Part shown: positions 45,564 to 53,800 of the stretch, piece by piece
Numbering within the stretch: position 1 is the first letter of the stretch
How the letters are laid out: each line of letters starts with the position of its first letter
Assembly: GCF_900604515.1 (NCBI RefSeq)
Contig: NZ_UWOS01000002.1
Location: 186,001 to 250,000 of the forward strand
Direction of reading: 5' to 3'
DNA length: 64,000 nucleotides
Source: Arcanobacterium ihumii
Lineage (GTDB): Bacteria; Actinomycetota; Actinomycetes; Actinomycetales; Actinomycetaceae
The notes under the pieces: generated by a model
The model's input: the letters and a program-made list of their open reading frames with translations, nothing else
Told to the model about the DNA's origin: nothing
Database searches by the model: none
Position numbers and translations under genes: made by a program

Positions 45564-46634
45564 ATGCACATCAACCTCGACGACTACCGCGCCGCCGTTA
45601 CCAACTCCATGCTGTCGGCATTGGGCACTCCCCTTTGGTCGGTTTCTGATCAGATTCAGTCGAGCTTCGAAGAGTTTTTAGAACCGCTCGATTCATTTAT
45701 CCGATCCGGTAAACGTACCAGAGCTCTACTCATGACCGCGGGTTGGGAGTCGTGTCTCCCCGGAAATGCAATGCAACTACCTGTAAATGCAGGCGCGGCA
45801 TTAGAACTTTATCAAGCGTCAGCGCTAGTACACGACGATATTGTAGACAACGCAGTTTCTAGACGAGGTGTTGACGCTGTCCACGTTGCTTTTTCTAAGA
45901 TACATCAGAATAAGAACTTGATATCTGATCGATCCCAGTTCGGTGTAACATCTGCGTTACTTCTCGGCGATTATTTATTGTCACTGAGCGCACGAACATT
46001 CGAAGACGCCGAATCAGTTTCTGAAAGCGCGCATAACCGTGCACGTTCAGCATTTCATTCGATGACAGCCGAAGTTGCGTACGGGCAGTTTCTTGACAAT
46101 CGAGCAGAGTATACGCCACTTACAGAAGACGCCGAATCGATCATCTCGCACGCACAGGCAGTGCTAGTACATAAATCAGCCCGTTACTCGGTTGAGCTTC
46201 CATTGATCATTGGAGCAACTCTTGCCGGAGCCGAGGCCTCCAAGCTCGACGTTCTTCATAAGATTGGTAGACCCCTTGGCGAGGCCTTCCAACTTAGAGA
46301 TGATCTGCTCGGAGTGTTCGGAGACCCAGAGATTACCGGAAAACCTTCGGGCGGAGACTTAAGCGAAGGCAAACGGACAGTATTGTTGGGAATGACACTT
46401 AAACTATCAACGCAGACGCAACGTAGATTCCTCTGTTCACGTATCGGTCAAGATCTTAACGAAGCTGAAATCGACTCAATTCGTTCAATTATCCATGAAA
46501 CGGGTGCACTCGATGAATACATATCGCTCATTGAAAACCGTGAGAACCAAGCACTTAATGAATTTGAAAATAGTGGAATCTCTGGCAATATGCTTCCTCT
46601 GATGTTTGAAAAGCTGGCAGCGCGAACACACTGA
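45564..46634 (+). CDS. Polyprenyl (geranylgeranyl-type) diphosphate synthase
   Basis: A 356-residue trans-isoprenyl diphosphate synthase adding C5 units from IPP. First Asp-rich motif VHDDIVDNAVSRRG; second QLRDDLLGVFGDPEITGKPSGGDL, the form found in actinobacterial IdsA-type GGPP synthases, with Gly in place of the usual second Asp of GDDL. Product length cannot be read with confidence. In M. tuberculosis idsA2 (Rv2173) lies beside Rv2175c, pknL and aroG, and the same set is seen here, which supports an IdsA-type assignment. Confidence 0.9.
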   Translation: MHINLDDYRAAVTNSMLSALGTPLWSVSDQIQSSFEEFLEPLDSFIRSGKRTRALLMTAGWESCLPGNAMQLPVNAGAALELYQASALVHDDIVDNAVSRRGVDAVHVAFSKIHQNKNLISDRSQFGVTSALLLGDYLLSLSARTFEDAESVSESAHNRARSAFHSMTAEVAYGQFLDNRAEYTPLTEDAESIISHAQAVLVHKSARYSVELPLIIGATLAGAEASKLDVLHKIGRPLGEAFQLRDDLLGVFGDPEITGKPSGGDLSEGKRTVLLGMTLKLSTQTQRRFLCSRIGQDLNEAEIDSIRSIIHETGALDEYISLIENRENQALNEFENSGISGNMLPLMFEKLAARTH

Positions 46635-46705
46635 GAAAACAGTGAATAATATGTTCTGCTCACATACAAACTCGATACATTCTTAGCTCAGCACCTTATA
46701 GAAAT

Positions 46706-46751
46706 AAGGTAATTGGTCGTCCACATTCACATGTGGACGACCAATTACCTT
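46706..46751. terminator. Perfect 21-bp hairpin between convergent genes
   Basis: Arms 46706-46726 and 46731-46751 are exact reverse complements around loop tcac. It separates the polyprenyl synthase gene (plus) from the Rv2175c-like gene (minus), so it probably serves both. Neither side has a clear T-run. Confidence 0.75.
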
Positions 46752-46786
46752 AAGCTCCCAATGGGTATTGGAATATCTTTAATCCA

Positions 46787-47146
46787 TTAGAAAATGAGTG
46801 TCGATATAGCGCGCCGCACTGCATGAATGTTACCTGTGCGAAGACACTCTAATGGCGAGTCTCCAAGTTCCGGCTCTGGACGCAACAACCACTCCATGGC
46901 CTCATCATCACTAAATCCCGCGTCAGAAAGCGCGATCAATGTTCCGCGTAGCGGTTTCAGAATATGAGTCGAGCCTTCAGTTGACACAAATAAATCTGGA
47001 TGGATCGACAATGCATTATTTTCACCACGTCGAACTGCGATCAATTTCTTTTCGTTCAACATTGATCGAATATCACGTTGCCGCAGTTCTAATAGGTCGG
47101 CAACTTCGGGAATAGATAACCAATTTGGTTCGAGCGTATTATTCAT
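46787..47146 (-). CDS. Rv2175c-like helix-turn-helix DNA-binding protein
   Basis: A 119-residue protein: N-terminal winged-helix/HTH (WLSIPEVADLLELRQRDIRSMLNEKKLIAVRRG) and a C-terminal helical domain (LKPLRGTLIALSDAGFSDDEAMEWLL, then IHAVRRAISTLIF). It matches mycobacterial Rv2175c, a DNA-binding substrate of the kinase PknL encoded next to it. Here too a Ser/Thr kinase lies 1.3 kb away. Start at 47146: a TATTAT box ends 7 nt upstream with no ribosome site. It is divergent from the LysM gene. The N-terminal NNTLEP offers a Thr near the position phosphorylated in Rv2175c; whether it is used is inference. Confidence 0.85.
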   Translation of the reverse strand: MNNTLEPNWLSIPEVADLLELRQRDIRSMLNEKKLIAVRRGENNALSIHPDLFVSTEGSTHILKPLRGTLIALSDAGFSDDEAMEWLLRPEPELGDSPLECLRTGNIHAVRRAISTLIF

Positions 47147-47153
47147 CGTTTTG

Positions 47154-47159
47154 ATAATA
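47154..47159 (-). promoter_or_regulatory. -10 box for leaderless Rv2175c-like mRNA
   Basis: Minus-strand TATTAT is followed by CAAAACG (7 nt) and the ATG at 47146. Confidence 0.55.
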
Positions 47160-47296
47160 CCTCGCGATTTAATTAAAAACTTGAAGACACGCGGCAATTT
47201 CAACTATCATCACACCTGTAACATAAAACAACAAATTGCTCATTTGTAACATCTATACCAATTTTAACTCTTGAGTGATTTCATCGGAGGTTAACC

Positions 47297-48397
47297 GTGA
47301 CGAACAAACCACTAAAGGCAACTGGAACACTGCTTGCAGCTGCAACAATCGTCGGACTCGTCTCTCCGGCGACCGTCGCAACTGCTCAAGCAACTCCGCT
47401 TGAGCACTCACCACGGTTTGAAGGAAATCTCGCTCTAGCCGGGCAACACACGGTTAAGCAAGCGAATGTCACCACTCAGACCGCTACGTACCAAGTTCAG
47501 CGCGGAGATTCAGTGTGGCGAATCGCAAAGAAGTTCAATACTTCAATGCAGGCAATTATTAATGCCAACGGCCTAAACGCTAAAGGCGCAATTTATCCAG
47601 GCCAACGTCTAATCATCACCACCAACACGCCAGTCTCTGCTACTACAACCACTGTGGCTTCAGCTTCACCAGCTCCTAGCATCACGAACACGGATGGAAC
47701 CTACACGGTTAAACGAGGCGATACTTTGTCAGCAATTGCGAAACGTGTTGGAATGACTGTTAACTCATTGGCATCTTTGAACAAGATCGCTAATCCGTCC
47801 CGAATTTTCGTTGGACAACAGTTGCGCTTAAGTACGAATGCTCCAGCATCAACCTCTGCCCCAGTTACTCAACCAGCTACCACTTCAGGACCACAAAGCG
47901 CTCCACAGAAACAACTTGTTACCAATAACTTCCCTGGCTACACCTATTCGAATTCAACGGTTGCCGCGGCGAACACCAATAAGAACCTTCTGGTAAATTC
48001 GAATGTTCCAAGCAAGGCCCAAATCCAGCAGATGGTTATCCAAACTGCTCGTGAAATGGGAGTCGATCCTAAGCTCGCATTAGCACACGCATACGTTGAG
48101 TCCGGATTTGATGCCCGCGCAGTATCTCCTGCAAATGCAGTTGGAACCATGCAAGTCATCCCTAGCGCAGGTAAATGGGCATCCCAGATGGTTGGTCGCC
48201 AGCTCAACCTTCTCGATCCTAAGGATAATATCATTGCAGGCGTTGCCATCATCCGCTGGTTACAGTCCCACGCTTCATCCTTTGATCAGGGCGTTGCAGG
48301 TTACTACCAAGGTCTAGGCGGAGTACGGAAATCCGGCATGCGTCCAGATACCGTTCGCTACGTTGCAAAGATCAAGGGAGCAATGGGACGCTTCTGA
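47297..48397 (+). CDS. Secreted LysM lytic transglycosylase
   Basis: A 366-residue exported cell-wall hydrolase. The N-terminus has a Sec-type signal peptide (basic NKPLK, hydrophobic core, cleavage probably near ATAQA, residue 33). Two LysM peptidoglycan-binding repeats follow: [16 protein letters not shown] (about 65-110) and [16 protein letters not shown] (about 135-178). After a Thr/Pro/Ser linker comes an SLT domain with the catalytic Glu in [25 protein letters not shown] and [12 protein letters not shown]. It starts with GTG, with GGAGG 7 nt upstream. Just upstream of the PASTA kinase, it is a candidate partner or target in wall control. Confidence 0.92.
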   Translation: MTNKPLKATGTLLAAATIVGLVSPATVATAQATPLEHSPRFEGNLALAGQHTVKQANVTTQTATYQVQRGDSVWRIAKKFNTSMQAIINANGLNAKGAIYPGQRLIITTNTPVSATTTTVASASPAPSITNTDGTYTVKRGDTLSAIAKRVGMTVNSLASLNKIANPSRIFVGQQLRLSTNAPASTSAPVTQPATTSGPQSAPQKQLVTNNFPGYTYSNSTVAAANTNKNLLVNSNVPSKAQIQQMVIQTAREMGVDPKLALAHAYVESGFDARAVSPANAVGTMQVIPSAGKWASQMVGRQLNLLDPKDNIIAGVAIIRWLQSHASSFDQGVAGYYQGLGGVRKSGMRPDTVRYVAKIKGAMGRF

Positions 48398-48448
48398 TCT
48401 AATCCTGTGTTCATTGCTAAAATTTAATATAGCAATGTAGACACACGA

Positions 48449-48475
48449 GCCGGTCGCAACTTTGCGACCGGCTTC
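48449..48475 (+). terminator. Terminator of the LysM transglycosylase gene
   Basis: Stem gccggtcgcaa (48449-48459) with ttgcgaccggc (48462-48472), then ttcgtt. It lies 52 nt after the stop and only 10 nt before the -10 box of the kinase gene, so the -35 region of that promoter is inside the hairpin. Confidence 0.75.
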
Positions 48476-48481
48476 GTTAGA

Positions 48482-48487
48482 TAGGCT
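48482..48487 (+). promoter_or_regulatory. -10 box for leaderless kinase mRNA
   Basis: TAGGCT is followed by 7 nt and the GTG at 48495. No ribosome site is present. Confidence 0.5.
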
Positions 48488-48494
48488 TTAACTT

Positions 48495-50537
48495 GTGAAT
48501 GCTATTGACCCACTTCTCGGAACGCTCATAGACGGACGCTACACGATCCATGCGCGGATAGCTCGCGGTGGCATGGCAAGCGTATATCGTGCGACCGACT
48601 CACGGCTGGGTAGGGATGTTGCCATTAAATTCATCCACCCACACCTCGCTGAACAAAACGCACTCGTTGCTCGATTTATCAAAGAGGCAAGGTCAGCTGC
48701 AAGTTTATATTCCCCGCATATCGTTACTGTTTATGATCAAGGGGTTGCTCATCTCCCTGATGGCACTCGTGCTTATTTAGTTATGGAGCTCATTACCGGT
48801 CCAAATCTTCGAGCTCAGTTCAACGCACTTGGTTCCTTTACACTTGGTCAAGCATTCGATTTGGCGTGTCAAATTCTCACAGCGTTAAGCATCGCTCATA
48901 GCAAGGGAATTATCCATCGTGACGTCAAACCAGAAAACATTCTACTTACCGAAGCACTAGACCAAAGCCATCCATTAAATAAAACCGGTGTTGTGGCCAA
49001 GGTTGCCGATTTTGGTTTAGCGAAAGCGGCAACCGATTCAAGTAGCGCCCACACCACGTCAATGCTCGGCACAGTTGGCTATATTGCGCCAGAAATAGTC
49101 ACGCATCAAAAGACTAGCCCAGCTTCTGATGTATATTCAGTGGGCATTATGCTTTACGAGTTCCTAGCTGGCCAACTTCCTTTCACGGGTACTTCCCCAG
49201 TATCGATCGCGTATTCTCACGTCAATGATCCAGTTCCACGCTTGAGTGATCTTGCACCATGGATTCCAGTTTCCGTCGATTCGTTGATTTCCCTTTTCAC
49301 TGCCAAAGATCCGCTCAAACGACCACGCAGTGGAACTGAGGCATTAGACGCACTAACCGATGTTTTCGAGGGGCTCCCCGAAGAATTGCTTCTCCGACGT
49401 ATTCCTGTGTTCCCCGTCAATCGCACTACCGAGGAGCCTCGAAACTTAGAGAAATCCGAAGCACTTGTTGCCACCCACTTTTTAACTCCAACGAATGATG
49501 CGCATGCGCCAGATATAGAGCCTATGGCAGAAACCGGCTTACTTCCTGACGAATTCAAACCCAAACTCAGTGACGGTAACGCATTCAACCAAAGTTCCGG
49601 AGCGGGTGTCACCTCTCCAAGTAGCGAAAACCGTGCACCTTCTTCTCAACCACGACGACGGTGGCCAATCGTCGTCGTCCTTCTTGCTGTTTTACTTGGA
49701 GCCGCAGGTTTTGGAGTGCATTGGTGGTTTGCTTCCGGTCCGGGATTACGTGTAACGGTCAACAATGTTGCTGGACAATCTACACAACAAGCCACAGATA
49801 CACTTAAAAAAGCAGGATTCACGGTCAAGACGGACCACGCCTTTTCAGATGACGTTCCTCGAGGTAACGTCATTGAAACTGATCCGAAGGCAGGTTCGAA
49901 AATTCATCCCTCTAACCCCGTAACGATCATCGTTTCAGACGGTGTGGAGATTCTTACCGTTCCGAATGTAGTTGCCCAAGAGCAAGCACAGGCGGAGGAC
50001 ATCATCAAGAAATCGAGATTTACCGCAAAGGTAACGCAGGCTTGGTCAGATTCCGTTGCTAAAGGAAAAGTAATCTCCCAAGAACCGATCGCCGGCGCTT
50101 CTGCAACTCATGACTCTGAAGTAACTATTGTTATTTCTCAAGGTCGCGAGCCCGTGAAAGTACCTAAGGTAGTTGGACTAAACAGCGCCCAAGCCCAGGA
50201 AGCTCTCACTAAGGCCGGATTGAAGGTAGAAATCTCCGAAGAGTACTCTAGTTCGATCCCGCCGGGACAGGTCGTTTCACAATCACCGGATGAGGGTACC
50301 GGTCGATATAAGAATGACTCGGTAAAGATTTCAGTTTCCAAGGGACCTCAACCAGTCAAGGTGCCTGATGTTTTTGGGAAACAAGAAAAAGATGCAGTAA
50401 AGACTCTCAAGGACGCCGGATTTAACGTCGAAGTTGAGCGCATTCTCGGCGGAATCTTCGGTACTGTTCGCGCACAGAATCCGGGCGCTGATGAAATGGT
50501 TCAACCCGGTAGTACTATCAAAATTAAAGTGGTTTAG
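48495..50537 (+). CDS. PASTA-domain Ser/Thr protein kinase (PknL-position)
   Basis: A 680-residue transmembrane kinase. Kinase domain about 15-275: ARGGMASVYRA glycine loop, Lys45 in VAIKF, HRDVKPEN with Asp143, DFGLAKAA, and a Ser/Thr-rich activation loop before GTVGYIAPE. A linker of about 115 residues leads to one membrane helix (about 390-412, IVVVLLAVLLGAAGFGVHWWF) and four PASTA repeats outside (about 418-680), each ending in an ISQG or VSDG-type boundary. PASTA repeats sense muropeptides or lipid II. All catalytic residues are present. Synteny matches M. tuberculosis pknL, which has no PASTA domains. Confidence 0.94.
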   Translation: MNAIDPLLGTLIDGRYTIHARIARGGMASVYRATDSRLGRDVAIKFIHPHLAEQNALVARFIKEARSAASLYSPHIVTVYDQGVAHLPDGTRAYLVMELITGPNLRAQFNALGSFTLGQAFDLACQILTALSIAHSKGIIHRDVKPENILLTEALDQSHPLNKTGVVAKVADFGLAKAATDSSSAHTTSMLGTVGYIAPEIVTHQKTSPASDVYSVGIMLYEFLAGQLPFTGTSPVSIAYSHVNDPVPRLSDLAPWIPVSVDSLISLFTAKDPLKRPRSGTEALDALTDVFEGLPEELLLRRIPVFPVNRTTEEPRNLEKSEALVATHFLTPTNDAHAPDIEPMAETGLLPDEFKPKLSDGNAFNQSSGAGVTSPSSENRAPSSQPRRRWPIVVVLLAVLLGAAGFGVHWWFASGPGLRVTVNNVAGQSTQQATDTLKKAGFTVKTDHAFSDDVPRGNVIETDPKAGSKIHPSNPVTIIVSDGVEILTVPNVVAQEQAQAEDIIKKSRFTAKVTQAWSDSVAKGKVISQEPIAGASATHDSEVTIVISQGREPVKVPKVVGLNSAQAQEALTKAGLKVEISEEYSSSIPPGQVVSQSPDEGTGRYKNDSVKISVSKGPQPVKVPDVFGKQEKDAVKTLKDAGFNVEVERILGGIFGTVRAQNPGADEMVQPGSTIKIKVV

Positions 50538-50580
50538 AAGGCTTGGTTAGGCATTGATAGCCCAACCCAAGCCTTCTAAA
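50533..50580. terminator. Bidirectional terminator between the kinase gene and aroG
   Basis: Arms tttagaaggcttgg (50533-50546) and ccaagccttctaaa (50567-50580) pair perfectly; the left arm contains the kinase stop codon and the right arm ends 1 nt before the aroG stop. Confidence 0.75.
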
Positions 50581-50581
50581 C

Positions 50582-51937
50582 TCAGCTAGTTTCGCGCAGA
50601 ATTTCAGAAACCAAAAATGCGGTTTCTAGGGATTGCTGATGGTTGAGCCGCGGGTCCACTAATGTTTCGTAACGAGTCGATAGGGTATCTTCAAAGATTT
50701 CTTCGGCTCCCCCAAGGACTTCAGTGACGTCGTCTCCAGTGAGCTCGATGTGGACACCGCCTGGACAACTTCCCATCTCAGAGTGAACAGTAAAGAATTC
50801 ACTGATTTCTTTCACAACGTCGCTCATGCGCCTAGTTTTGTAGCCGTTCGATGCTGAAATCGTATTTCCATGCATTGGATCAGTAATCCAAGTGATCGGA
50901 CGTCCGTCGCGCTGCACAGCTTCAATAATCGGTGGAAGCTGCTCGGTAATAGTTTGAGCTCCCATTCTGGTGATGAGGGTGAGGCGACCAGCCTTGCCTT
51001 CCGGGTTGATTTTGTCAATAAGAGCTTTAACTTCATCTGCTGAAACGTTTGGTCCGAGCTTCACACCGATTGGGTTGTGAATACGTGAAAGCATTTCCAC
51101 GTGGGCATCATTAATTCCACGTGTTCTCTCACCGATCCACAAGAAATGTGCCCCTGTGTTGTAGAGATTCCCTGTACGAGAGTCCACGCGAGTCATCGCG
51201 TGTTCGTAGTTCAAGAGTAGAGCTTCGTGGGACGAGTAGAAATCCACTGTCCGCAATGACTCAGAGTTTGCTCCTGCTGCTTCCATGAACTTCATAGCCT
51301 TATCGATTTCACCAGCCAGCTGGTTGTATCGCTTATAGGCGGGATTAGAGGCGAAGCCAAGGTTCCATTCATGGACCTTTGAAAGGTCAGCAAAGCCACC
51401 AGCCGTGAACGCTCTAATAAGGTTCAAGGTAGTAGCTGAACGTTGATACATTTCGATAAGACGACGTGGATCTGGGGTGCGCGATTCAGGGGTGAATTCG
51501 AATCCATTAACCGCATCTCCCATGTAGGAAGGCAATGCGATTCCATCTCGAACTTCAGTTGCATTGGAACGTGGCTTAGCGTACTGCCCTGCCATTCGCC
51601 CTAGTTTGATTACAGGCACCGAAGCACCGTAGGTTAATACCACCGCCATCTGCAAAATCGTGCGGATCTTTGACCGGATTCGATCTGCCGTTGCGGTTTC
51701 AAAAGTTTCCGCACAGTCTCCCCCTTGGAGAACAAAGGCTTCCCCCTGTGAAGCGCGCGCCATGAGAGACGTTAGTTTATCTGCTTCACCGGCGAAAACA
51801 AGCGGGGGCATAGTCCGCAAATAGTCAACGACGGCTTCAAGTTCTTCGGGAGCCGGATAATTCGGTTGGTGCTTCGCATCAAGCGTGCTCCACGCTGCAT
51901 ACAAATCTCTAAGTTGGCTATTTGCTTCATTATTCAC
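50582..51937 (-). CDS. aroG: 3-deoxy-7-phosphoheptulonate synthase, class II
   Basis: A 451-residue plant-type (class II) DAHP synthase joining erythrose 4-phosphate and PEP, first step of the shikimate pathway. Diagnostic segments: FVLQGGDCAETF with the metal-binding Cys, KLGRMAGQYAKPRS, WIGERTRGINDAHVEML, TWITDPMHGNT and GSCPGGVHIELTGDDVTEVLGG. It starts with GTG; TAGACT ends 6 nt upstream without a ribosome site, so it is probably leaderless. A class II enzyme beside pknL-type genes is the mycobacterial arrangement (Rv2176-Rv2178c). Confidence 0.95.
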   Translation of the reverse strand: MNNEANSQLRDLYAAWSTLDAKHQPNYPAPEELEAVVDYLRTMPPLVFAGEADKLTSLMARASQGEAFVLQGGDCAETFETATADRIRSKIRTILQMAVVLTYGASVPVIKLGRMAGQYAKPRSNATEVRDGIALPSYMGDAVNGFEFTPESRTPDPRRLIEMYQRSATTLNLIRAFTAGGFADLSKVHEWNLGFASNPAYKRYNQLAGEIDKAMKFMEAAGANSESLRTVDFYSSHEALLLNYEHAMTRVDSRTGNLYNTGAHFLWIGERTRGINDAHVEMLSRIHNPIGVKLGPNVSADEVKALIDKINPEGKAGRLTLITRMGAQTITEQLPPIIEAVQRDGRPITWITDPMHGNTISASNGYKTRRMSDVVKEISEFFTVHSEMGSCPGGVHIELTGDDVTEVLGGAEEIFEDTLSTRYETLVDPRLNHQQSLETAFLVSEILRETS

Positions 51938-51943
51938 ATTTAT

Positions 51944-51949
51944 AGTCTA
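51944..51949 (-). promoter_or_regulatory. -10 box for leaderless aroG mRNA
   Basis: Minus-strand TAGACT is followed by ATAAAT (6 nt) and the GTG at 51937. It sits 1 nt beyond a large hairpin that ends the pfp transcript. Confidence 0.6.
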
Positions 51950-51950
51950 A

Positions 51951-52000
51951 AGTGCCCCGTTCAATTTTGGTGGACGAATCCACTAGTTGAACGGGGCACT
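51951..52000 (-). terminator. Terminator after pfp, abutting the aroG promoter
   Basis: Arms agtgccccgttcaa (51951-51964) and ttgaacggggcact (51987-52000) are perfect complements, with inner gtgga/tccac pairing. On the minus strand TTTAG follows the stem. It probably ends pfp mRNA just before the aroG -10 box. Confidence 0.7.
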
Positions 52001-52076
52001 CCTGAGATCACATTCTACATGTTACTCACATAGCAAAGTTAAGTGATTTCACTTGTGAACACTCTAAATAGCTGAA

Positions 52077-53291
52077 TTATGCTTTTGCTTCCCACTGCTG
52101 ACCGATTTCGGTCATGAGTTCACCAAACCAATCTTGGTGGACATCGAACGGCTTAGCACCCGCGATACGAGAGAACTCAATAGCACGAAGCTCATCGTTT
52201 TTGTCTTCGTCGTGACCGATTACGCCAGGTTCACCACGAAGTGCACACTCAACAGCCAGCTTCGCCATCGTGGCGATAAGCTCTAGATCACGATCATTCG
52301 AGCGAGCGGAACGTGAGAAGTAACCAGACTTCTGAACCATTACCTTTTCAGCGCCAATTGCCTGTGCGAATTGCTTAGCAAACCATTGACCAGGGTTAAT
52401 GGTATCGAGCTTAACATGACCAAAAGGATCTCGTTCTACTTCAATACCGTCTTCAAGCATCTCAGCAATGATTTCGCTAACTCCAGCACCTTCCGACAGG
52501 AAGATATTTACGTTCCCTTGTTCATCCATGATCTTGCGCAAGCGCGAAGCTTCAACATCAAGGTCAAATGAGATTTCTGGAATGTAGACAGCATGGATAT
52601 CCCAACGCTCTTGGGAAAGACCAGCAGCTGGTAGGAACTCCTGTTCCTTGACCCAAGCATGGTAGTCAGCTGCGGACTGTGCGGTTAGGTAGCCGCAGTT
52701 TCGACCCATGACTTCGTGGATGATCAACATACGTGGGTTCGAGCGATGCTCACCGATGACGTTCTGAGCAAAGATAGAAGCTTGTTCTGCAGCCGTCCAT
52801 GCGCCAAGGGACTGACGGATAGGAACGATATCGTTGTCGATCGTCTTGGGAAGGCCAACCACGGTCAACTCATAATCGTTGTCGTGCAGGTATGCGGCCA
52901 AATCAGCGGCGGTGGTGTTGGTATCGTCACCACCGATGGTGTGCAACACATCAACGCCGTCGCGGCGCAGATTCTCCGCAGCGACCTCGAGCGCGTTTTG
53001 GCCTTCCTTAATCAGTCCACGATCAACTAGGTTCTGATTGTTCGTCAGCTTAACACGCGAATTACCTATCGGTGAACCACCAAATTTCTTCAGCGCTGCG
53101 GCATTCTTACGAGCTTCTTCATTGAAGACTACATAGTTTCCCGTCAAAAGACCGTGGTAACCATATTGATACCCGATAATCTCAATTTCAGGGTCAACAG
53201 CGGTGTAACGTTCGATGAGTTCACCAACTGCGGTAGATAGACATGGTGCAAAACCACCTGCGGTGAGCAGGGCAACGCGACGGACAGTCAT
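52077..53291 (-). CDS. pfp: Pyrophosphate-dependent 6-phosphofructokinase
   Basis: A 404-residue PFK-family enzyme phosphorylating fructose 6-phosphate. GGDDT at 120-124 (ATP-type enzymes have GGDGS) and PKTIDND at 148-154 (ATP-type TIDND preceded by other residues) are the marks of PPi use; MGRNCGYLTAQSA is the substrate loop. It is reversible and saves ATP, a common arrangement in fermentative Actinobacteria. AAAGGAA lies 4 nt upstream of the ATG. It is followed by its own terminator and then aroG, which uses its neighbouring PEP and E4P pools; the metabolic link is inference. Confidence 0.94.
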   Translation of the reverse strand: MTVRRVALLTAGGFAPCLSTAVGELIERYTAVDPEIEIIGYQYGYHGLLTGNYVVFNEEARKNAAALKKFGGSPIGNSRVKLTNNQNLVDRGLIKEGQNALEVAAENLRRDGVDVLHTIGGDDTNTTAADLAAYLHDNDYELTVVGLPKTIDNDIVPIRQSLGAWTAAEQASIFAQNVIGEHRSNPRMLIIHEVMGRNCGYLTAQSAADYHAWVKEQEFLPAAGLSQERWDIHAVYIPEISFDLDVEASRLRKIMDEQGNVNIFLSEGAGVSEIIAEMLEDGIEVERDPFGHVKLDTINPGQWFAKQFAQAIGAEKVMVQKSGYFSRSARSNDRDLELIATMAKLAVECALRGEPGVIGHDEDKNDELRAIEFSRIAGAKPFDVHQDWFGELMTEIGQQWEAKA

Positions 53292-53518
53292 CCGTTTCCT
53301 TTCATAGATTTTTCAATGAATTGTCATTGACAGGCCGTATTTGGCACTAACACTATTCTACCGACTCTGTGTACATTTCCTAGTTCGAAATTCCCAGAGC
53401 TTCTTTTATCCTTGGGAAATTTCCTTAGCCTTCCTATCCACAATTAGAATTCTTAGTGGCTGAATCAGAAATTATCGATAAACTACAAGATACACACGTC
53501 CATAAGCAAGGAGATTCT
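53292..53518. promoter_or_regulatory. Divergent region between pfp and the Lrp-type gene
   Basis: 227 bases with promoters for both genes. On the plus strand TAGAAT (53445-53450) is a good -10 box; an mRNA starting near 53457 would carry the AAGGAG site used by the GTG at 53519. No other gene is evident. Confidence 0.45.
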
Positions 53519-53797
53519 GTGGTTACTGCAATCGTATTAATTGATGCACAAGTCGATGAGATTCCAGAAGTCGCGCACGCTGTCTCGGCAATCAATGAGG
53601 TTAGCCAAGTATATTCGGTAACCGGCGACGTTGATCTTATCGCCTTGGTCAGAACTCCTACACACGAGAACCTCGCAAAAATCATTCCAGGTCAAATTGC
53701 TAAAGTTCCCGGCGTTAAAGCAGTCAAGACCTACCTAGCATTTCAAGAATTCTCAACTAAAGATCTTGACGTAGCTTTCGATCTGGGTTTGAACTAA
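53519..53797 (+). CDS. Stand-alone Lrp/AsnC ligand-binding (RAM) domain protein
   Basis: A 92-residue protein consisting only of the Lrp/AsnC effector/oligomerisation domain (VTAIVLIDAQVDEIPEVAHAV, VYSVTGDVDLIALVR, VKTYLAFQEFS); the HTH is missing. Such single-domain proteins are common in Actinobacteria and probably bind amino acids as decameric rings. The GTG at 53519 was chosen because AAGGAG lies 5 nt upstream; the longer reading from GTG 53456 adds 21 residues with no family support. It converges with trpD with only 3 nt between stops. Confidence 0.85.
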   Translation: MVTAIVLIDAQVDEIPEVAHAVSAINEVSQVYSVTGDVDLIALVRTPTHENLAKIIPGQIAKVPGVKAVKTYLAFQEFSTKDLDVAFDLGLN

Positions 53798-53800
53798 AAG

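Noticed and set aside
53456-53518. Upstream GTG start for the Lrp-type protein
   Set aside because: Although TAGAAT lies 5 nt upstream, GTG 53519 has AAGGAG at ideal spacing and matches family length.
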